A DNA stretch of 64,000 bases from Myceligenerans crystallogenes. GTDB lineage: Bacteria; Actinomycetota; Actinomycetes; Actinomycetales; Cellulomonadaceae. A program made the translations under genes and the position numbers. The stretch lies in contig NZ_BAAANL010000001.1 of NCBI RefSeq assembly GCF_039529775.1, forward strand, positions 806,001-870,000. Reading direction: 5' to 3'. The notes under the pieces are model-generated. The model did no database searches and had not been told where the DNA came from. It worked only from the letters and a program-made list of their open reading frames with translations. Below, piece after piece: positions 32,623 through 41,208 of the stretch; the stretch's first letter is position 1, and every line of letters starts with the position of its first letter.

Positions 32623-34179
32623 TTGGACAGCACCCAGGGAAGCTCCGCCGTTCCGCGGTTCGCCGCCGAGTTCGGCAGGTGGCGTGAGGCGCGGGGCCTG
32701 TCCCGGGCTGCCCTGGCCCGGCTGATGGGGTACCACCGGTCCTACATCTCGAAGGTGGCGTCCGGCACCGAGCACGCCTCCCAGGAGTTCGCCGCGGCCG
32801 CCGACGACGCGCTCGACGCCGGGGGAGCGCTCCGGCGGGCCTGGCAGCTGCAGGAGCAGGAGAACCTCCGGGGCAGGCACCGGGATCCGCGGCCCCAGCG
32901 CCAGGACGCGACCCCGCCCCCGGACTGGGACCCCGCCCCGCTCCCGAGCCCGCCCGCCACGCGGGGCCTCGTCGTCGCGCACGACGACGCCACCCTGCGC
33001 TACGAGAACGGGATCTACGAGGCGACCATGCGCCGTCGGCTCGTGAACAACGGCACCACGCCCATCACCCGGTACCACATCCGGATCTCCGTGGACCGCT
33101 ATCCCGGCGACCCGCAGCGCTCCAACGAGCTGTACCGGAACGACCCGCTGACCTGGCGGGAGATCAACCTGCGGGCCTGGCACGGCGAGGGCCGGCGCCA
33201 GCCCATGACGTGGACCGTGCAGCACGACCGGGACGCGTTCAAGGAGGTCTGGCTCCAGTTCTCGGACGACCGGCTGCGGTTCCCGCTGTACCCCGGGCAG
33301 AGCACCTGGATCGAGTACGTGTACACGGTCCGGGACTACAAGTGGGGCCACTGGTTCCAGCGCGCGGTGCGGCTGCCGACCGAGCGCATGTCGGTCACGC
33401 TCGACCTGCCGAGCGAGATGGGGCCGTCGGTCTGGGGCCTGCACACCTCGATGGCCGCGGAGTCGATGCCGTTCGAGAACGCCATCCGCGAACGCGCCGA
33501 CGGCGACCGCATGCTCTACTCCTGGTCCACCGAGAACCCGCCGCTGCACGCCCGCTACCGGCTCGAATGGCACCTGCGCAACGGATCCCTCGAGGGTAGC
33601 CACGAGAAGACCGCGCGGTCCGTCACGGACACCATGTCCGCGCTCGGCATCGTGCAGGACGGCGATCCCGGGCTGCGCCGTGCGGCGCGCCCGCTCACGC
33701 TGCCCGACGACGCCGAGGTCGCGCGGCGCATCGTCTCCGAGCTCGCCTCGGCGGCCCGCCGGGTCGCGGGCGCCCACACGTTCGGCAAGGGCCTCGGCGT
33801 CGCGGCGCCGCAGATCGGGATCGACCGTGCCGCCGCCATCGTGCTGCCGCCCGACGGCGAGGACCCGCTGGTCCTGTTCAACCCGCAGGTCATCGAGTCC
33901 GGGGCGGAGCGGGACCAGCAGTTCGAGGGCTGCCTGAGCTTCTTCGACGTGCGCTGCCGGGTGCCCCGGGCGCTGACGATCCACGTGCGCCACACCGACA
34001 TCGACGGGCACGACCGCATCACGATCTTCGAGAACGGCATGGCGCGGCTCGTCGCCCACGAGATCGACCACCTCAGCGGGATCTTGTGCAAGGACCACAT
34101 GACACCCGGCGAGGAACCGCTGCCGATCGAGCAGTACCGCGGGACCGGCAGCGGCTGGAGCTACCGCGCGACCGGCTGA
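32623..34179 (+). CDS. HTH-peptide deformylase fusion protein
   Basis: Protein of about 518 residues in three parts. Residues about 10-70 are an XRE helix-turn-helix (SRAALARLMGYHRSYISKV). About 100-360 is an uncharacterised, mostly beta region with conserved Trp/Tyr. About 370-518 is a peptide deformylase with all three motifs intact: GLGVAAPQ (390), EGCLS (435) and HEIDH (479), the Cys and two His that bind the metal. A deformylase normally removes formyl from nascent N-terminal Met and is a stand-alone enzyme. Start is TTG 32623 with GGAG eight bases upstream; an ATA/ATG-type extension from 32557 is unsupported. It is divergent from the cyclase-like gene. Confidence 0.82.
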   Translation: MDSTQGSSAVPRFAAEFGRWREARGLSRAALARLMGYHRSYISKVASGTEHASQEFAAAADDALDAGGALRRAWQLQEQENLRGRHRDPRPQRQDATPPPDWDPAPLPSPPATRGLVVAHDDATLRYENGIYEATMRRRLVNNGTTPITRYHIRISVDRYPGDPQRSNELYRNDPLTWREINLRAWHGEGRRQPMTWTVQHDRDAFKEVWLQFSDDRLRFPLYPGQSTWIEYVYTVRDYKWGHWFQRAVRLPTERMSVTLDLPSEMGPSVWGLHTSMAAESMPFENAIRERADGDRMLYSWSTENPPLHARYRLEWHLRNGSLEGSHEKTARSVTDTMSALGIVQDGDPGLRRAARPLTLPDDAEVARRIVSELASAARRVAGAHTFGKGLGVAAPQIGIDRAAAIVLPPDGEDPLVLFNPQVIESGAERDQQFEGCLSFFDVRCRVPRALTIHVRHTDIDGHDRITIFENGMARLVAHEIDHLSGILCKDHMTPGEEPLPIEQYRGTGSGWSYRATG

Positions 34180-34234
34180 GCCGGACCGGCGCACGGCGCG
34201 GGCGTCGCGGCGTCGTCCGGGCGCACGGCCGGGC

Positions 34235-35209
34235 TCAGCGCGGCGTGCGCGCCCCGCGGAACCGGTCCGTCGTCTCGAGCAGGTGATGCAGGATCCCCGG
34301 CTCGTCGAAGGCGTGCCCCGCGTCCGGGACCACCACCAGCTCCGACCCCGGCCACGCCCGGTGCAGGTCCCATGCGGTCACGGGCGGGCAGACGGCGTCG
34401 TACCTGCCCTGCACGATGACGCCCGGGATGCCCGCCAGCTTCGGGGCGTCCCGGATCAGCTGCCCCTCGCCGAGCCACGCGCCGTGGCGGAAGTAGTGGA
34501 TCTCCAGCCGCGCGAACGCCGCCGCGAAGGCCGGGTCGGCGAAGGCGTCCACCAGCTCGGGACGCTCCACCAGAGTGATCGTGCGCGCCTCCCAGCGCGC
34601 CCACGCCACCGCGGCGGGTTCGCGGACGGCGGGATCGGGGTCGTCGACCAGGCCGGCGAACGTCTCCAGGAGGTCGCCCGTGTCACGGCCGGCCGGGATC
34701 ACCGCCAGGAGCTCCTCCCACGCCTCCGGGAAGATCGCCGCGAGCCGGCCGCCGTAGATCCAGTCCAGCTCGCGCTCGCGGATCGTGAAGACGCCGCGCA
34801 GCACCAGCTCCGTGACCCGCCCGGGGTGGGTCTGCGCGTACGCGAGCGCGAGCGTGCTGCCCCACGAGCCGCCGAACACCTGCCAGCCCTCGATCCCGAG
34901 GTGCTCGCGCAGCAGCTCCAGGTCGGCCACGAGGTGCCAGGTCGTGTTCGCGCCGAGGCCGGCGGCCGGGTCGCTCAGGTGCGGCGTGCTGCGCCCGCAG
35001 CCGCGCTGGTCGAGCAGCACGACCCGGTACGCCTCGGGGTCGAACAGGCGCCGGTGGTCCGGCACGACGGCGCCGCCCGGCCCGCCGTGCAGGAACACGG
35101 CGGGCTTGCCGTCGGGGTTCCCGCAGGTCTCCCAGTAGACGTGCTGGCCGTCGCCGACGTCCAGCGACCCGGAGTCGTACGGTTCGATCGGCGGGTAGAG
35201 GTCGCGCAT
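34235..35209 (-). CDS. pip: prolyl aminopeptidase
   Basis: Serine peptidase of family S33, 324 residues, which removes N-terminal proline. Typical features are MRDLYPPIEPYDSG at the N-terminus, the oxyanion motif HGGPGG, nucleophile in GGSWGSTLAL, Asp in GRYDAVCPP and His in DAGHAFDEPG. Cytoplasmic, with no signal peptide. It converges with the HTH-deformylase gene. Confidence 0.93.
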   Translation of the reverse strand: MRDLYPPIEPYDSGSLDVGDGQHVYWETCGNPDGKPAVFLHGGPGGAVVPDHRRLFDPEAYRVVLLDQRGCGRSTPHLSDPAAGLGANTTWHLVADLELLREHLGIEGWQVFGGSWGSTLALAYAQTHPGRVTELVLRGVFTIRERELDWIYGGRLAAIFPEAWEELLAVIPAGRDTGDLLETFAGLVDDPDPAVREPAAVAWARWEARTITLVERPELVDAFADPAFAAAFARLEIHYFRHGAWLGEGQLIRDAPKLAGIPGVIVQGRYDAVCPPVTAWDLHRAWPGSELVVVPDAGHAFDEPGILHHLLETTDRFRGARTPR

Positions 35210-35248
35210 GCCCCCATCCTCGCGCAGGCCGCGGCGGGAGGCGTGCGG

Positions 35249-35833
35249 TCAGACCGTCGCCGGCCGTTCCGCCATCGGCTTGAGGCCGCAGGCGGCGGCG
35301 AAGCCGTCCGACTCGATGCCGAGGGCCACGTTGGTACGGGTGGTGAGGTTGGCGAACGCGATCACCGACGTCAGCTCGACGAGCGCCTCCGCGCCGAGCT
35401 TCTTCAGCAGGCGGTCCACCATCTCGTCCGTGACCGTCGGTTCCGTGGTGCTCATCGCCTCCGCGTACGCGAGGACGTCGCGCTCCAGGTCCGTGAAGAC
35501 GGCCGAGTCCCGCCAGCGCGGGATCTCGCGGGCCTTGTCCAGGTCGAGGCCCTCGTCGTGCCCCTTGAAGTAGTTGAAGTCGAGGCACCACGTGCAGCCG
35601 ATCATCGACGCGACCGCCATGTGGGCGAACGACTTCAGGCTCTTGTCGCAGGCGTCCCACTTCTCGATCTTCCCGCCGATGCCCATCGTGCCGCGCAGCA
35701 CCTTCCGGTTGTTCCACAGCACGCCCAGCGCGGCCGGCACGGTGCCGCCGAGGCGCTTCCTGGCGTAGAACCTGACCATCGCACCGGTGAGGCCGGTGAG
35801 CTCGACGGCAGGGACGCGGGCCGGGTGGTTCAT
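35249..35833 (-). CDS. carboxymuconolactone decarboxylase/AhpD-like protein
   Basis: Protein of 194 residues with the CMD/AhpD fold. The redox motif is GCTWCLDFNYFK; the CxxC pair is present, but the His usually found four residues later (CxxCxxxH) is Asn. It may act as a thiol-disulfide partner of a peroxidase or be a distant non-redox relative. AGAAGGAG precedes the ATG. Divergent from the cold-shock gene. Confidence 0.82.
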   Translation of the reverse strand: MNHPARVPAVELTGLTGAMVRFYARKRLGGTVPAALGVLWNNRKVLRGTMGIGGKIEKWDACDKSLKSFAHMAVASMIGCTWCLDFNYFKGHDEGLDLDKAREIPRWRDSAVFTDLERDVLAYAEAMSTTEPTVTDEMVDRLLKKLGAEALVELTSVIAFANLTTRTNVALGIESDGFAAACGLKPMAERPATV

Positions 35834-36005
35834 GTCTGGCTCCTTCTCTCGGTGGTTGCATCCCCTCCGACACGGCACGCCTCCCGGACGTGACACCGCC
35901 GGCACCCGGGAAGCCCGCGGTGGGCGAGATCCGGAGGATGGCCTGGGCGAACCTCGGGCGCGGGTCATAGACTCGCGAAGAAGTGTTCTCCAGAGGTTGA
36001 AGGTG

Positions 36006-36476
36006 ATGAGAGTGGTCCAGGGTCGGGTGATCCGATACGACGAGGTGCGCGGATATGGTTTCGTGGCGCCGGACGAGGGCGGGGACGACGTGTTCCTGCA
36101 CGTGAACGATCTTGATTTCGACAAGCGCAAGCTCGTGGTGGGGGCTGTCGTGGAGTTCGAGACGGAGGAGGGGGACAGGGGCCCGAAGGCGTCGCAGGTG
36201 ACGCTCGTGTCCACGCCGGCGGCGCAGCCGCAGGCGGCGCCCATCGCGGTCCCGGTGCTGAACGGGACGACGGCGGCCGCGGGCGCGCCGATGATCGTGC
36301 TCCCGGACACGGGGGCCGACGACGGCGACGCGGTGACCGACCGGCAGCTCACCGCCGAGGTGACCGAGATGCTGCTGGCGGGCGTGCCGACGCTCACCGC
36401 CGAGCAGGTGGTGCTGACCCGGCAGGCGATGGTGGCTCTGGCGAAGGCGCACGGCTGGGTCGAGACCCAGGCCTGA
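36006..36476 (+). CDS. cold-shock domain protein with C-terminal extension
   Basis: Protein of 156 residues. The first 65 form a cold-shock domain with RNP1-like GYGFVAPD and RNP2-like VFLHVND, which bind single-stranded nucleic acid. About 90 further residues carry an Ala/Pro linker and a predicted helical segment (LTAEVTEMLLAGVPTLTAEQ), unlike the 67-residue Csp proteins. TAGACT near 35970 may be its -10. Translation starts at ATG 36006 after GAAGG. It probably regulates RNA stability or translation. Confidence 0.85.
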   Translation: MRVVQGRVIRYDEVRGYGFVAPDEGGDDVFLHVNDLDFDKRKLVVGAVVEFETEEGDRGPKASQVTLVSTPAAQPQAAPIAVPVLNGTTAAAGAPMIVLPDTGADDGDAVTDRQLTAEVTEMLLAGVPTLTAEQVVLTRQAMVALAKAHGWVETQA

Positions 36477-36502
36477 GCCGGTGGTGAAGGAACAGGATCA
36501 AG

Positions 36503-36522
36503 CCCGAAACGATCGGTTCGGG
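36503..36522. promoter_or_regulatory. operator-like palindrome before peptide ABC operon
   Basis: CCCGAAACGATCGGTTCGGG is symmetric at 18 of 20 positions around CGATCG. It lies 27 bp after the cold-shock gene stop and upstream of the likely -10 TAGAGT (36561-36566) of the transporter operon. It could be an operator or a short terminator. Confidence 0.4.
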
Positions 36523-36598
36523 TACAAATCTCGGTAGAAGCCGATCAAATCCCCTATGGGTAGAGTGACCGGCAAGCATGATGTGTGCCTTGCCGGGT

Positions 36599-36631
36599 GC
36601 CGGCCCCCGGCGATCTGCGCCGAGGGCCGGC
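36599..36631 (+). promoter_or_regulatory. stem-loop in leader of binding-protein gene
   Basis: GCCGGCCC/GGGCCGGC plus CGGCG/CGCCG separated by one mismatch gives a 13-bp stem with loop ATCTG. It lies in the predicted 5' untranslated region, 40 bp before the start. It may stabilise or attenuate the message. Confidence 0.5.
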
Positions 36632-36671
36632 CGGGCTCCCGGGCCACATCACTTTCCTACAGGAGGAACAA

Positions 36672-38501
36672 GTGAAGATCAGGCGATGGAGCGCCGCGCT
36701 CGCGGCGGGTGCCGCGGGGGCGCTGCTCTTCTCGGCGTGCTCCAGCCCGCTCGGTGGCGAGAAGCCCGCCGAGGCTGACAGCGTGCCCGTGGCGCAGGCC
36801 GAGGGCCCGTGCAAGGCCGACCTCGACCTGGGCGACGTCACCACCGCCGAGGGCGACATCAAGGTGGCGAACGAGTCCGAGATCTTCGGCTACAACTCGC
36901 TCGTCTACACGAAGTACTCGGCGTACAACAACGCCGTGACCGAGCGGATGATCGGCAGCTTCCTCGACTGGGGCACGGACGGCACGATCTGCCACGACGA
37001 GGAGTTCGGCCACTTCGAGGCGACGACGGACACCCAGGTCGTGTACACGCTGAGCGACGCGGCGACCTGGTCCGACGGCACGCCCGTCACCTACGCGGAC
37101 TACCTGCTGGACTGGGCGACACAGGCGATCACCGAGGACGGCACGGTCACCGAGGACGGCTCGGAGGTGCCGCTGTTCGATCACATCGGCGGCCTGTACC
37201 TCGGCGACTTCGCGCCCGAGCCGCCGGAGGCGGACGCGGCGGACGCCAAGGAATTCACCTACAACTACGAGCGCACCAACGCCGACTGGGAGATCCTCGT
37301 CACCCGCGCCTACCCGGCGCACGTCGTCGCCGACCAGATCGGCGTAACGACCGACGAGCTCGTCGACGCGATCCTGGAGCTCGACAAGGACGTCCTGCGG
37401 GACGCCGCCACGTTCTGGAACACGGGCTGGGACTTCGACAAGCCCGGCGAACTGCTGGATCCCGCGCTGACGCCGTCGAGCGGCCCCTACATGTTCGCCG
37501 AGGACGGCTGGTCGGCCGGGCAGTCGGTCACCCTCACCGCGAACCCGGGGTGGTGGGGCACGCCGCCCGCGACCAGGACGATCACGTTCCGTCAGATCGG
37601 CGCGGACGCGCAGGTCCAGGCCCTGGCGAACGGCGACCTCGACGTCATCCAGCCGAACGGCCCGACCGTCGACATGGTCGAGCAGCTCGAGGAGCTGGGG
37701 GAGGCGGTCCACGTCGAGACCGGTCAGACGATGAGCTGGGAGCACCTCGACCTCAACTTCGCGCAGGGCCCGTTCTCGCAGGACGAGGGCGGTCCGGCCG
37801 CGCGTGAGGCGTTCGCGCTCTGCGTGCCCCGGCAGAAGATCGTCGACGACCTGGTCAAGCCGGTCGACGAGTCCGCGGTGGTCCTGAACGCCCGCGAGCG
37901 ACTGCCCTACCAGGACACCTACCAGGAGGTCGTCGAGGCCTCCTACGACGGCCGGTACGACGACGTCGACCTCGACGCGGCCCGGGAGAAGTTCGCCGAG
38001 GCGGGCCTCCACGAGGGCACGAAGGTCGAGATCGCCTACCTCAACGACCCGCCGAACCCGCGCCGCACCGACACGGTCGAGCTGATCAAGGCGTCGTGCG
38101 ACCAGGTCGGCTTCGACGTCGTGGACGCGGGTACCGGCACGTTCTTCGAGGAGGAGCAGCCCAACGGCGACTTCGACGCCGCGCTCTTCGCGTGGGGGGT
38201 GTCCGGCCAGGTGACGGCGGGCGAGGGCTTCTACGCGACGACCGGTTTCCAGAACTACGGCGGGTACTCGAACGAGACCGTCGACAAGGCGTGGAAGACC
38301 GTGTCGGCGTCGCTGGACCCGGCCGTCCACCTCGAGCAGACCAAGATCGTGGAGAAGCAGCTGTGGGAGGACCTGTTCAGCCTCCCGCTCTACTCCCACC
38401 CGGGCCTGTGGGCGAGCAGTTCCTCGGTGCGCAACGTGCGCCCGATGGCGGCGCAGTCGGGCATCGCCTGGAACGCCGACCAGTGGCAGCGCGCCGGGTG
38501 A
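36672..38501 (+). CDS. peptide/nickel-type ABC substrate-binding lipoprotein
   Basis: Extracytoplasmic solute-binding protein of family 5 (DppA/OppA), 609 residues. The signal peptide ends in lipobox LFSAC, so it is lipid-anchored. Typical features are TWSDGTPVTYADY and the two-lobe pattern with LTANPGWWG. It starts at GTG 36672 after a strong AGGAGG. It is the first gene of a four-gene importer operon and is separated from the permeases by a strong hairpin, which fits its need for higher expression. Peptide, nickel or oligosaccharide ligands are all possible. Confidence 0.9.
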   Translation: MKIRRWSAALAAGAAGALLFSACSSPLGGEKPAEADSVPVAQAEGPCKADLDLGDVTTAEGDIKVANESEIFGYNSLVYTKYSAYNNAVTERMIGSFLDWGTDGTICHDEEFGHFEATTDTQVVYTLSDAATWSDGTPVTYADYLLDWATQAITEDGTVTEDGSEVPLFDHIGGLYLGDFAPEPPEADAADAKEFTYNYERTNADWEILVTRAYPAHVVADQIGVTTDELVDAILELDKDVLRDAATFWNTGWDFDKPGELLDPALTPSSGPYMFAEDGWSAGQSVTLTANPGWWGTPPATRTITFRQIGADAQVQALANGDLDVIQPNGPTVDMVEQLEELGEAVHVETGQTMSWEHLDLNFAQGPFSQDEGGPAAREAFALCVPRQKIVDDLVKPVDESAVVLNARERLPYQDTYQEVVEASYDGRYDDVDLDAAREKFAEAGLHEGTKVEIAYLNDPPNPRRTDTVELIKASCDQVGFDVVDAGTGTFFEEEQPNGDFDAALFAWGVSGQVTAGEGFYATTGFQNYGGYSNETVDKAWKTVSASLDPAVHLEQTKIVEKQLWEDLFSLPLYSHPGLWASSSSVRNVRPMAAQSGIAWNADQWQRAG

Positions 38502-38513
38502 CGCACTGACCCC

Positions 38514-38554
38514 GGCCCGCGGGGAAGGGACCCGGCGTCCCTTCCCCGCGGGCC
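38514..38554 (+). terminator. strong intra-operon hairpin
   Basis: Perfect 17-bp stem (arms 38514-38530 and 38538-38554) with a 7-nt loop, between the binding-protein stop and the permease GTG at 38619. No U-tract. It likely acts as a partial terminator or RNase barrier that keeps binding-protein mRNA above permease mRNA. Confidence 0.7.
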
Positions 38555-38618
38555 GTCCCCGCACCCCCGAAGAATCCCCGGCCGTCCCGTCCGGCCGTCC
38601 GCGAAGGGTCACGAGCCC

Positions 38619-40142
38619 GTGCTCAGCTTCCTCCTCCGGCGCACGCTGATCTCCGTCGTCGTCCTGGCGCTCTCCTCGGTCCTGATGTTCTGGCTGACCG
38701 TCAACTCCGGGGATCCCCTGGCGGACCTGCGCGGATCCAGCGCGAGGAACGCGCGCCAGCTGATGGCGGCGCGCGTCGAGGCGATGAATCTGGACCTGCC
38801 CTGGTACGAGCGCTACGGGCTCTGGCTCGAGGGCGTGGCCGGCTGCTTCGCGGGCGCGTGCGACCTGGGCACCACCCGCACGGGGCAGGACGTCCTGTTC
38901 CTCACGGGCCAGGCGGCGTCGTCCACCCTGCGGCTCGTGACCGTGGCCACGGTGATCGCGATCGTCCTCGGGATCGGGCTCGGCGTCCTCACCGCGATCC
39001 GGCAGTACTCCGGGTTCGACTACGCGGTGACCTTCGCGGCCTTCCTGTTCTTCTCCCTGCCGGTCTTCTGGGCGGCGGTACTGCTCAAGGAGTTCGGTGC
39101 GATCCGCTACAACGACTGGATCGCGACCGGACGGGTCGAGCCACCGGTGATCCTCCTGGTCGCCGCGGTGCTCGCCGTCGTCGTGGCCGGTGTGGCGGGC
39201 GGTCCGCCGCGGCGCGGGCTCGTCGCGGGCGCCGCGACGTTCGCGTTCGCCGTCGCCGTGCTGTTCCTGCTCAACGCCCTGGACTGGTACCGCGACCCGC
39301 GGGCGGGCTTCGTGTCGGTGCTCCTGGTCGCGGGCGGCGCGGGCGTGCTGGTCACCGCGATCGTGGCCGGCCTCCGCGACCGGCGGGCGCTGTACGCCGC
39401 GCTGACCACCGCCGTCGCCGGGACCGTCGCGTACGCCGTGCTCGCCTTCACGCCCCTGCTCGCCGAGCCGTCGTGGGCGGGCCTGACCGGGCTGTTCGTG
39501 CTGGCCGTGGTGGTGTCGCTGGGGATCGGGTTCGCCTGGGGCGCCCGGGACCGGCGGCGGATCCTGCTCGTCTCGGGCGTGACCGGGGTCCTGACGTCCC
39601 TCGTCGTCGTGGCCGACATCCTCGTCGCGTACTGGTCCTCGTTCCTGGGGCTGAAGCCGCGGCCGATCTCGACGATCGGCTCCCGGACCCCGAACTTCAC
39701 GGGCGACTTCTGGCAGCAGCTGCTCGACCTCGGCACCCAGCTCGTGCTGCCGACCACGCTGCTGGCGCTCGTGTCCGTCGCGGCCCACTCCCGGTTCGCG
39801 CGGTCCGCGATGCTCGAGGTGCTCGACCAGGACTACGTGCGCACGGCCCGCGCCAAGGGGCTGCCGGAGCGCGAGGTGGTGGTCAGGCACGCGTTCCGGA
39901 ACGCGCTCCTCCCGATCACCACGGTCGTCGCGCTCGACTTCGCGGCGCTGATCGGCGGGGCGGTGATCACCGAGACGGTGTTCGGCTGGAAGGGCATGGG
40001 CCAGCTCTTCCGGGACGGCCTGATGGCCGTGGACCCCGCGCCGGTGATGGCGTTCTTCCTGGTCACGGGTGCGGCCGCGATCGTGATGAACCTGCTCGCC
40101 GACCTCGCCTACGCCTGTCTCGACCCGCGGATCCGGCGCTGA
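38619..40142 (+). CDS. DppB-like ABC permease with large insertion
   Basis: Inner-membrane permease of the DppB/OppB class, 507 residues against the usual 310-330. The N-terminus (MLSFLLRRTLISVVVLALSS) and the C-terminal third, with the EAA-loop region YVRTARAKGLPEREVVVRHAFRNALLP, are standard. Between them about 180 residues (roughly 165-340) add several extra hydrophobic segments after the third helix. The frame is uninterrupted, so this is a real insertion. GTG start. Partner of the DppC-like gene 22 bp downstream. Confidence 0.88.
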   Translation: MLSFLLRRTLISVVVLALSSVLMFWLTVNSGDPLADLRGSSARNARQLMAARVEAMNLDLPWYERYGLWLEGVAGCFAGACDLGTTRTGQDVLFLTGQAASSTLRLVTVATVIAIVLGIGLGVLTAIRQYSGFDYAVTFAAFLFFSLPVFWAAVLLKEFGAIRYNDWIATGRVEPPVILLVAAVLAVVVAGVAGGPPRRGLVAGAATFAFAVAVLFLLNALDWYRDPRAGFVSVLLVAGGAGVLVTAIVAGLRDRRALYAALTTAVAGTVAYAVLAFTPLLAEPSWAGLTGLFVLAVVVSLGIGFAWGARDRRRILLVSGVTGVLTSLVVVADILVAYWSSFLGLKPRPISTIGSRTPNFTGDFWQQLLDLGTQLVLPTTLLALVSVAAHSRFARSAMLEVLDQDYVRTARAKGLPEREVVVRHAFRNALLPITTVVALDFAALIGGAVITETVFGWKGMGQLFRDGLMAVDPAPVMAFFLVTGAAAIVMNLLADLAYACLDPRIRR

Positions 40143-40164
40143 GCGCCGTCCGCCAGGAGAACTC

Positions 40165-41208
40165 ATGAACGATCACGCCCTCAGGGCCGACGACGACGCC
40201 GCGCCCGCCGCGAGCCCCGGCACCGCGCCCCCCGCCGCCGCCCGCCCCGCCGCCGCGGGCGCACCGCCCGGCGACCCCGGCGCGCGGCACTACACCGCCG
40301 GCGGGCTCGTGCTGCGCCGGTTCCTGCGGCACCGGGGCGCGATGGTCGCCACGGCGGTGCTCGTCGTCGTCGTGCTCGCCGCGTTCACGTCGATCGGCGT
40401 CGGCCCGGTCCCGGGCTGGTGGGACAAGGACGTCGCCACCGCCTACGACAAGCTCGGCGACGGCGCCCCCACCTGGGAGCACCCGTTCGGCCAGGACACG
40501 ATCGGCAAGGACTACCTCGCGCTCGTCATGCGCGGCACGCAGGTCTCGCTGTTCATCGCGTTCGGGGTGGGCGTCATCTCCACCGTCGTCGGGACCGTCG
40601 TGGGCGCCGTGGCCGGGTACTTCCGCGGGTTCCTGGACGCGATCCTGATGCGCGTGACCGACGTCGTCATCATCGTCCCGCTGCTCGCGATCGCCGCGGT
40701 GCTCGGCCGGACGAGCGACGGCAACCTGGGCCTGCTGGTGCTGGCCCTCGGGGCGGTGCTGTGGACGAGCCTGGCGCGGCTGGTGCGGGCCGAGGTGCTG
40801 AGCCTGCGCGAGCGGGACTTCGTCCTGGCCGCGCGCGCCGTCGGAACGGGCCCGGCCCGGATCATCCTGCGGCACCTGCTGCCCAACGCGGTCGGCGTCG
40901 TCATCGTGCAGGCCACCCTCACGATCGCGGTCGCGATCCTGCTGGAGACGAGCCTGAGCTTCCTCGGCTTCGGGGTGCAGCGGCCGGACGTCTCGCTCGG
41001 CTCGCTGATCTCGGAGTACGAGGGCGCGTTCAGCACGCGGCCGTGGTTGTTCTGGTGGCCCGGCCTGCTGATCCTCGCCGTGGCGCTGTGCGTGAACTTC
41101 ATCGGCGACGGGCTGCGGGACGCGTTCGACCCCCGGCAGACGAGCGGCGGGACCCGGGCCCGCGGCCCGCGCACGGCGGCCCTGCCCAGCGGGAAGGCGG
41201 GGCTCTGA
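40165..41208 (+). CDS. DppC-like ABC permease
   Basis: Permease of 347 residues. A 45-residue Ala/Pro-rich N-terminal tail precedes about six hydrophobic segments. The EAA loop is DFVLAARAVGTGPARIILRHLLPN and the LETSLSFLGFGVQRP motif is typical of DppC. It pairs with the preceding DppB-like protein. Its stop overlaps the ATPase start (TGATG). Confidence 0.92.
   Translation: MNDHALRADDDAAPAASPGTAPPAAARPAAAGAPPGDPGARHYTAGGLVLRRFLRHRGAMVATAVLVVVVLAAFTSIGVGPVPGWWDKDVATAYDKLGDGAPTWEHPFGQDTIGKDYLALVMRGTQVSLFIAFGVGVISTVVGTVVGAVAGYFRGFLDAILMRVTDVVIIVPLLAIAAVLGRTSDGNLGLLVLALGAVLWTSLARLVRAEVLSLRERDFVLAARAVGTGPARIILRHLLPNAVGVVIVQATLTIAVAILLETSLSFLGFGVQRPDVSLGSLISEYEGAFSTRPWLFWWPGLLILAVALCVNFIGDGLRDAFDPRQTSGGTRARGPRTAALPSGKAGL

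Noticed and set aside
36657..40166. 1169-residue open frame antisense to the peptide transporter genes
   Set aside because: It mirrors real, motif-complete genes on the plus strand, is built from low-complexity Arg/Gly/Asp/Glu, and has no domain or RBS. It is a GC-bias shadow.
29601..41208. Shared LPSGKAG tail in the DUF5829-like protein and the DppC permease
   Set aside because: The proteins are unrelated and the DNA around the tails does not align; most likely chance.
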